A stretch of DNA of 64,000 bases from Takakia lepidozioides. Lineage: Eukaryota; Streptophyta; Takakiopsida; Takakiales; Takakiaceae. Shown here one piece after another: positions 57,344 through 64,000 of the stretch (positions within the stretch are counted from its first letter, which is position 1; each line of letters begins with the position of its first letter). A program made the translations under genes and the position numbers. The stretch is taken from NCBI GenBank assembly GCA_030704615.1, contig CM060733.1:36704001-36768000 (forward strand). The letters are read 5' to 3'. The notes under the pieces were generated by a model that saw only the letters and a list, made by a program, of their open reading frames with translations, had not been told where the DNA came from and did no database searches.

Positions 57344-58202
57344 CATTGGAGAAGCTCCATCGTCTAGCCACATCCTGTGTGGATGCAACAGAAAAGGTGA
57401 TACATTCTTAACCAAATTGTGGTGGCAACAACTCCTTTTTGTGGTGTTTGGCGCTTACGAATATGCTGGGTGGTTGGACAGACCCGGTGGCTCCAAATCT
57501 GGAATGGTTCCCAAAGTACCAGGGACATGTGGAGCTTCCCCAAACCGGACAAACTCTCTGACCCCACATTCGACATGTGGATGAACCGCATGACATGGTG
57601 GTTTCAGGTACTTCCCCACGCTTCGTTTGGGGCTTCTACTCTAGTAGGGGGTGGATTCATTGTATTTTTTCAGGAAAGCGATCTGATGGAGAATCTCCAC
57701 AGGTGACGACGAATGCGCAAGAGCAGCTGGACACACAAGCACATCAGTTCAAGATGGAGATATCTCCTGCAGCAAAGTCACTCCAAACTAGATTCACTCA
57801 ACCAGCTAACTTGCAGAATTGAACATGTAAATTTAGGGCCGATTCTGATAAGAGGGAAAAACAGGGTGAAATGTGTTGAAGAAGATGCCTTCATTAGCAG
57901 TGCCTGATTTTATCACTTGTGCCGCTGCTCCCAGTTTGACCATCTACCCATGCAGGTTTCTTGTAGCTATTGATCCACAGGGAATCACAGGTAATCTTGT
58001 GCTTGAAATTTGGCCTTCTTGGATGAATCTGGACCCACACGAAATCCCTGCTCCTTCAGCTATCCATGCCTCTGCACAAATCATGCATACATCCTCGCCT
58101 TGCTGCTAGCAGCTGACAATGACAACCTAGAATTGTCAAAGCAAACACTAGCAGGGAAAACAGGGTGAAATATGTTGAAGAAGGTACCTTCATCCTTTTC
58201 TC
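57344..58202. other. Mixed relic DNA, inverted partner of 45.7-45.96 kb
   Basis: 57,344-57,700 may contain further exons of the ParB-like gene (MTLEKLHRLATSCVDATEK then a GTGATA donor; later WNGSQSTRDMWSFPKPDK), but frames do not join. 57,785-58,000 is the inverted near-copy of 45,680-45,960. Otherwise no gene seen. Confidence 0.4.
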
Positions 58203-58690
58203 CATCATTTGCTTTCAGGTGTCCAAAGCCCCATCCCGCGCTCCTGTTCTGCACACCCTTCAAGCATCGCATTCCACGACACCACATCTAGTTCAGCCAT
58301 AGTGTTGAACACTCCCTTGGCATCCTCAATGCTCCCACATTTAGCATACATGGCCACCAGAGCCATGTTCAGGATGACATCTGGTACAATTGCAGATTTG
58401 ATGATGTCACCAGGGATCTCTTTGCCCTTTTCCAGGGCTGCAAACGCACACAAACGTTATGTCGGCGGCCTTCACCCCTTCCCCCATCATTTTCTCAAAG
58501 GTTGGAGCCTCCATCCCACACCCCAGCTGTGCATACCCAGCAAGCATCGCACTCCACGACACCACATCTCGTTCAGCCACAGTGTTGAACACTCCCTTTG
58601 CATCCTCAATGCACCCACAATTGGCGTACATGTCCACCAGGGCAGGGGCAGTGTTCAAAAGGACATGTGGTAATTTGACAGGCATTCACC
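58203..58690 (-). pseudogene. PPR protein fragment (PLS-type)
   Basis: Two overlapping minus-strand frames encode consecutive PPR motifs. 58,685 onward reads LPHVLLNTAPALVDMYANCG, CIEDAKGVFNTVAERDVVSW, SAMLAGYAQLG and KMMGEGVKAADITFVCV. After a shift, 58,453-58,205 reads CAFAALEKGKEIPGDIIKSA, IVPDVILNMALVAMYAKCGS and DVVSWNAMLEGCAE. Land-plant PLS-class PPR proteins bind organellar transcripts for editing. Only about 160 residues remain, with no E or DYW domain, so this is a relic of the same family as 32,243-32,370 and 45,958-46,275. Confidence 0.8.
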
Positions 58691-60949
58691 TCCTGACTTG
58701 GCTATTCCCAACCCATCCTGCCATTGACAAGAGATTCCACAAAAACTGATAGTTGTCTGTTTGACTGTATAACTATGTATCTCTCTTGCTTTCTTACAGC
58801 TTGTACTGTGACACGCGTAATGCTCTTGTTGTGTTGAATCATTTCACGCCTTTAGGTTTCAGAACAAACATTACCGTCTTTCTTTATCAGACATGTGCAC
58901 CAAGACAGAATCTCACCAAAAGATTGTTGGTGTTCAACAGTACCATACATGAAGATAACTAGCACCAAAAGGGCATATGAAGCTTATTCTGCTCTCCACT
59001 GGTATTAACTTGCACCAGGACTTTCAATGGCTGTCTTCCAGTCCACCCACGGCCCGCTGTAAATGGCTTGCAACCTACAGATTTTCAAGAGAGCTGATTA
59101 CCATGAAAATTTCAAAACTGGCTTTACAAACCTAATAATTCAAGCATAATCAGCATTCAAGCTAAGGAAGCTTTACAAGCATCGTGTTGCGAGTAAAGCC
59201 TTGGCAATGTCACCAGGAAATCCCTAGCTGAATGGATGACACTGAAATAATGGAGCTTGAAATCCGGCCCTCTTGGACGAATTTGGGCCCACACTCTATC
59301 CCTGCTCCTTCAGCTATCTATGCCTCTGCACAAAATCCTTCAGCTATCTATGCATACATCCTTGCCTTCCTGCTAGCAGCTGACAATGACAGCCTAGAAT
59401 TGTTCCAGCAAACACCCCAACCCTACTTATCAACGAGCAATGAGCTAACTTACAAAATTCAATATGCATCTCAGGGCGTCTGATGAGAGGGCAAAACATG
59501 CTGAAATAGGTCGAAGAAGAAGGTGCCCTCACCACACTGTCCTTGACCTTGTGTCATGACCCATGGAGGATTTGACCTTGTGTGTGATGCTTGTGTCTGT
59601 AGTCAGGTAATGTCGGATTGGTCAATGAGAACCTGCACCACGGTGCAGCTGAGCAGGCAGACTTTGAAACACGGTCTGCTAAGACCAAGCTAACTCTCCC
59701 AAGAACCTTGTAAACATCAGGAAGAATATCAAATCATGGTACTAACAGGAGCCAACAACCCACATTTGCAGGATGGACAAAATTCTGCACATCGTACATT
59801 AAAAAAAAACCACACCTTGCGATTGCGGTCGCACCCTCGTGAAGGATCTTAAAAAAACTCATGCCAGCTCTGCTCCATGATTCAAATTCAGGGCCGATTC
59901 TGATGAGAGGGCAAAATAGGCTGAAATAGGTCGAAGAAGAAGGTGCCCTCACCACATTGTCCTCGACCTTGTGTCATGACCCATGGAGGATTTGACTGAA
60001 CATGAACCCAAGATGACCTCTAGTGTGTGCTGCTTGTGTCTGTAGTTAGGTAATGTCGGATTGGTCAGTGAGAACCACCACGGTGCAGCTGAGTGGGCAG
60101 AGATTGAAACACGGCCTACTAAGACCAAGCTAACTCTCCCAAGAACCTTGTAAACATCAGGAAGAATACCAAATCATGGTACTAACAGGAGAGCCAACCC
60201 ACATTTGCAGGATGGACAAACTTCTTCACATCGTACATTAAGAAAAAGCCACCCTTGCGATTGCGGTTGTCCCACCATCGTGAAGGATCTTTTAGAAACT
60301 CATGCCAGCTCTGCTCCGTGCTGTAAAATCAGGGCCGAGCGGGTAGAGATTGAAACACGGCCTGCTAAGACGAAGCTGACTCTCCCAAGAACGGCGGGCT
60401 CCCAGCCGAAACCTCCTCGCACACATACCCTAGCGTTTCTAGGGTTGCTTGCTCCAGATGCGAAGGTTGATCCAACTGCGGGCCTCCCATGCATGTTTGC
60501 CCTCTCTCCCGCTCGCTCGCTCTAAGTCCCAACTCTCTCTCTCTCTCTCCGCTCGCTCTAAGTCTGTTCACGCTACTGTGATGGGCAACTTTTTAAGTTT
60601 TTTACCTTTTTGTAAACCCTAAAAGCCCCTTTTTGATTTTTTTTTTTTTTTTTTTCTTAAAGGAAACCACAAGCCCTTGAGGAGGGGAAAATTAACCCCG
60701 CCTTCATTTATGGACCATAAGACCTATAGGACGATCAACGTCAAGACATACCGTCTCGAACAATCCCACACACGGATAAGGGCAGCGGGTTTGAACCCCA
60801 AACCACAAGGGCGACACACTGTGCACTTACCAGCCGATGTGATTTTTTTTAAATCTTTGTTTTTTTTGGGTTTTTTTAATTCATTCTAGTGGTAAGAGTC
60901 TCCATTTTTTTAAGGTATAAATATTCATATATTATATATATAACCAGAA
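58691..60949. repeat. Dispersed repeat DNA with a 423-bp tandem duplication
   Basis: 58,691-59,230 shows no gene. The block beginning AAGAAGGTGCCCTCACCAC at 59,514 recurs at 59,937, continuing to about 60,310. It is the inverted form of the family at 32,100-32,802 and 45,384-45,620. A third partial copy (GAGATTGAAACACGGCCTG) lies at 60,345. (CT)n occurs near 60,535-60,550 and a long T run at 60,636-60,656. 60,660-60,949 resembles non-LTR retrotransposon relics but no protein is recognised. Confidence 0.7.
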
Positions 60950-61299
60950 AAGCATGTGTTGACACGTGTAGTCATGTAGTGATTCATCTATGTGATGATC
61001 TGGCATAATGCATTAGAGTGAGAGTCATGAAGTCATATGTCTGTCTTGCAATATGCGCACGTCATTCTAGTGTAGCCATGACCGTGACTGGTAGTCATAT
61101 CTGCCATGCCAATATTCGTGGTCAAACATGTTTGACCTGTGTTGCGCAGAGTCCGAAGCCATGCAGTCGCATATACGCCTTCTCCAGACCTGCATTATGA
61201 CTTCAAAAGCATTTTACGACTGCAAATGGCATTTCTGCCACAAATCTGTCATGACTGCGAACCCATGGGAGTCATAAAAGCCGCAATCTGTTGTAGTGG
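60950..61299 (-). repeat. CACTA/MITE-like terminus with subterminal repeats
   Basis: Ends TTGTAGTG at 61,299, so the minus strand begins CACTACAACAGATTGCGGCT. The 350 bp inside contain many AGTCAT/ATGACT copies in both orientations, like subterminal repeats. The opposite end was not identified. Confidence 0.4.
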
Positions 61300-62670
61300 A
61301 GCGCAATGTTGAATGCAGCTGCTGCCTCCAGTTGGACTTGGACTGCTTCCAAAGCTGCCTTGGAGCTGTCTTCCATCTGCACTTGTTTTCCATAGCATCG
61401 AGGCGAGCTGCTAGTGAACCAATTCCCTGCCCCAACACATAGAACAACTCCAAATGAACAATTCACTACACTGAACTGATGAACTAGTAAGAAAAGAAAA
61501 CCAAACGGGAACTAGCAATGGCATGGAAATCATGAATATGTAATTCACACCAAAATTGGGACTGAGTTTATATACTGATGTGGCTGCACTGCCTATACAC
61601 CCCGACCCATTGCTTTTGTTACTCCTGGCGCTTCTGCCATCCACATTGGGAAGGTGACATGGCGCACAATTACGCACATGGTCCTTCCAAGTCATGCCCT
61701 CCTGCAAACTTGGTGTACGTCCAGTCTCCTTCTCCTGTGATTGCAACAAACTTGCAAGTGTAATGACTAGCATAGCACACTGCCAACAGTAAGGAATTAT
61801 CTAGGATAGCGTCAATGACTCCCCCTTAATAAGAGTGCTTAGTTTCTTGCTGGCGCCCAACTCTGAGAAGGCCCCCAAGTAGTAGCGATGTGCACTAATT
61901 CCATCCATATAGGAACATACTCTGAGCTCCAGCCAAAAAAACCCAACACAGAAAAATTGTCAATGCAAAACAATGTGGGAACTTCCTATGTTGTAAGAGA
62001 AGTATACCAGTTGTGCTACAACACCGATGATTCCACTGCGACCCGATCAAGATGAATTCTTCACACATCCCCGCGCCTTGATACCATTTGCCTGGAATTT
62101 CTTGAAATCTGTGGAACGTCAACTAACAACTAGTTGTGCCCATGTCTTGTCTGGCACATGATGGGGTTTGGGCAGCCCCACACTATAGTAATTTTTGAAC
62201 AGCTTATTTCGTTGGTACTTGAGCTGCCCGCAAATTGGTTTTGTAATAGCCTTTATGTTAAGACCAGGAGGTCCGTATTCCCAATCTGAAGCCAATATCT
62301 CCATGATCTCTTCAATTAAGTGTAATGGTTGATCCTGAGCATACAATGACCAGTCCAACAAACGTTGATACTGCCCTCGCAGAGCTGTCATCCACTGCTT
62401 CTGCTGAGGAAAGTGGGGGAGAAGACGCAGAAGATTCCCAGGAGGTGAGGTGGACAGTCCCCCAAGGAGAAATCTACGAGCCCGACGGGCTCTAATAGCT
62501 GCTGCCTCCTCCCTCATCTTCATTTTCTTGAGGCTTGCCTCGTCTAAAATCTGCTGTACACGACTACGTTCGGAACACCTCCTAATGGACACCGAAGCAA
62601 GCAAGCCGGGCAGCATAAGTAGGAAGGATGTACTCCCTTTCTGGACTAGGCATGAAATCCCCCCTGGCAA
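61300..62670 (-). other. Minus-strand exons of an unrecognised, probably transposon-derived gene
   Basis: 62,670-62,119 encodes a basic helical region (RRFLLGGLSTSPPGNLLRLL; EASLKKMKMREEAAAIRARR). It is followed by PGLNIKAITKPICGQLKYQR and NKLFKNYYSVGLPKPHHVPD, a layout faintly reminiscent of plant Ptta/En/Spm accessory proteins. Further down, 61,466-61,300 encodes QVQLEAAAAFNIALHY-type and GIGSLAARLDAMENKC-type segments in overlapping frames. Splice joints could not be fixed. The gene ends about 190 bp below the methyltransferase-like gene on the same strand and may be unrelated. Confidence 0.3.
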
Positions 62671-62860
62671 AAAAAGGCACGTTCCTCCTGCCCATGAACT
62701 CCGGTGTAGACGTCCCTCCGGCAGTACTTGGCATCCTACAGTAAGAACAAATCCACTTCAAGAATGTCAATACCAGCACAACCAGAAAGGGTTTTCAATG
62801 AAATAAGAGAGCGGAGGGAGGTGCCTCACAAAATCTGGAGGCAACTTACAATGCCACCAC

Positions 62861-64000
62861 TCACTCGTAAACCGGGGGCTCCTCGGCCTCGATCCCAACT
62901 TCCTCCCCCTGCTCCTTCTCGGATTTTTCCTCATCCTCCGAGGATGCCTCTTCCTCTTTCGGCAGACGTTCAGCCGCTGCAAGTTCCGAGTTGTGGAGGG
63001 CAGTATCTGGCTCGAAGGCGAACACATGCCTGTCGGACAACGTCCCTGCCCACATTGAAGCACCTGAGGAACAAAGCGGGCGGTTAATAGCTTGCGGCAT
63101 GCAATTGCAATGGGGCCAGGGGACAAACTGAGCACGTGAAGGCTTACCCGTGCCGCATGTGAGGTCCAGAATCCGCCCTTGGACATCCGAGCACGTCTCC
63201 ATGAGGGTTTGGATGAAAGCAGGGCTCCGGGTCCGGCTGTACCGCCACGGTTTGCCTGTCTTTGTGTCCTTCGGCATACTAGAGTGGGGCACATAGTTGT
63301 AGAGGACATCGTAGGTTACAGGGTCCACAGCGGCATCAACAAGACGACCGTCGTTGCGGAATTTGAACGTAGACCCTCTCTTCACAAAGCAATATGCCTC
63401 AAACACCAATGTCTGCACATCCAAAAAAAAGGGATCAATTCCAGGGTCTACTTAACATACACCACAATATGAAGTGAATGCAATAGATTGATAACTTACA
63501 CTTTGGCCCTCTGTTCGCAACCCCTGCGTACTGATGCAGAACCATTTTCTGAGGAGGACCGGGGTGACACTTTTCGGTGTCCACCTTGCCACCGCATTCT
63601 CTGTGGTCTTCCCTCTCGTGGCAAGGACAACCACACATCCACCGTCATCCAGAAGCATCCCCGCCAGCCCAAACCCGGCTTTCCAGTAGTCCTCAGTAAA
63701 CCTGTTCCAGGTGGGCCACCCATCCAGGCCCTCCAGCAGCTCCCCATCTGGAATGTCGAGGAGAATCATGTCGCAAGCTCTCTCCACCTCAACCCCCCCC
63801 CCGAGTGCTCTTGCAATTCGTGCTCACAGCCGTGAAGAATTCCATCATGGCTTCAAAACCAGGGGTGTCTTTAGGCTCTGTACCGGCAGCCCTCTTCTTG
63901 GCTTTCCCCTTCTGCTCCGCCAGAGACTTGTTGTGTGCCACCTTCTTCGCCCTGGCAGCGAGAGCGTCAAGGAAGCTCTCATTGACGCATTGGATGATGG
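62861..64000 (-). CDS. Circularly permuted N4/N6-type DNA methyltransferase-like gene, 3' part
   Basis: Exons on the minus strand: 64,000 (open at window edge) to 63,500, 63,412-63,148 and 63,063-62,861, all with good splice sites and phases. After a Lys/Arg-rich lead (KKVAHNKSLAEQKGKAKKR) comes ACDMILLDIPDGELLE, then GMLLDDGGCVVVLATRG. Motif I appears only later: RSPAFIQTLMETCSDVQGRI then LDLTCGTGASMWAG and HVFAFEPD. The catalytic-loop-like D-I-P-D before the SAM-binding motif, with LLxxGGxxVV between, is the beta-class (permuted) order of bacterial N4-cytosine/N6-adenine methyltransferases. D-I-P-D departs from D/N/S-P-P-Y/W. The tail is acidic and ends EEPPVYE. A one-base indel in a G run near 63,799 breaks the frame between the lead and catalytic part, perhaps a sequencing error. 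Substrate unknown. Confidence 0.6.

Noticed and set aside
60785-60810. tRNA-like TpsiC arm (GGTTTGAACCCC)
   Set aside because: No acceptor, D or anticodon arms can be folded around it; probably retroposon-derived.

Overview
This is nuclear DNA from a green plant. The evidence is GT-AG introns, a nine-exon plant-type cytochrome P450, PLS-type pentatricopeptide (PPR) fragments, a plant-like cyclophilin and plant-type transposons (Mutator-like, OTA-clade Ty3/gypsy, CACTA-like ends, LINE). The transposon families and the bacterial-looking ParB and methyltransferase genes suggest a charophyte alga or a seedless land plant, but the species cannot be named from sequence alone. No rRNA, tRNA or CRISPR array was recognised.

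Left third (1-18.9 kb): a roughly 3.9 kb tandem segmental duplication carries a PPIL1/CYP18-2-type cyclophilin. Copy 1 starts left of the window and is intact over its four visible 3' exons. Copy 2 has an extra upstream exon but is broken by two exon deletions. Copy 1 is split at 2,337-14,663 by a 12.3 kb Mutator-like element (MULE) with ~360 bp terminal inverted repeats and a 9-bp target duplication; copy 2 preserves the empty site. The MULE carries a decayed SWIM-finger transposase (+) and a large multi-exon minus-strand gene that ends in a Ulp1/C48-type cysteine protease module.

Middle (18.9-32.8 kb): one apparently intact host gene, a 490-residue CYP85-clan-like P450 with a divergent I-helix. 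After it comes a graveyard: an NSUN-type RNA methyltransferase fragment, a LINE 3' end, an EF-G fragment joined to a V-ATPase subunit D retropseudogene, and AT-rich tandem repeats.

Right half (32.8-64 kb): a complete 12.6 kb OTA-type gypsy element (two LTRs, AGCAG target duplication, minus-strand coding) sits in a PPR-containing repeat. It carries a ~3.4 kb coiled-coil-rich accessory region between integrase and 3' LTR. Then follow a truncated second gypsy element, a second and very different SWIM/MULE-like transposase flanked by GGCGCC-centred repeats, a decayed ParB-like (DGNHR) gene, PPR-bearing repeats, CACTA-like ends, and at the right edge a minus-strand gene for a circularly permuted (beta-class) N4/N6-type methyltransferase.

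Most coding sequence therefore belongs to mobile elements. The strongest intact genes are the P450, cyclophilin copy 1 (partial), the Ulp1-like MULE gene and the methyltransferase-like gene.
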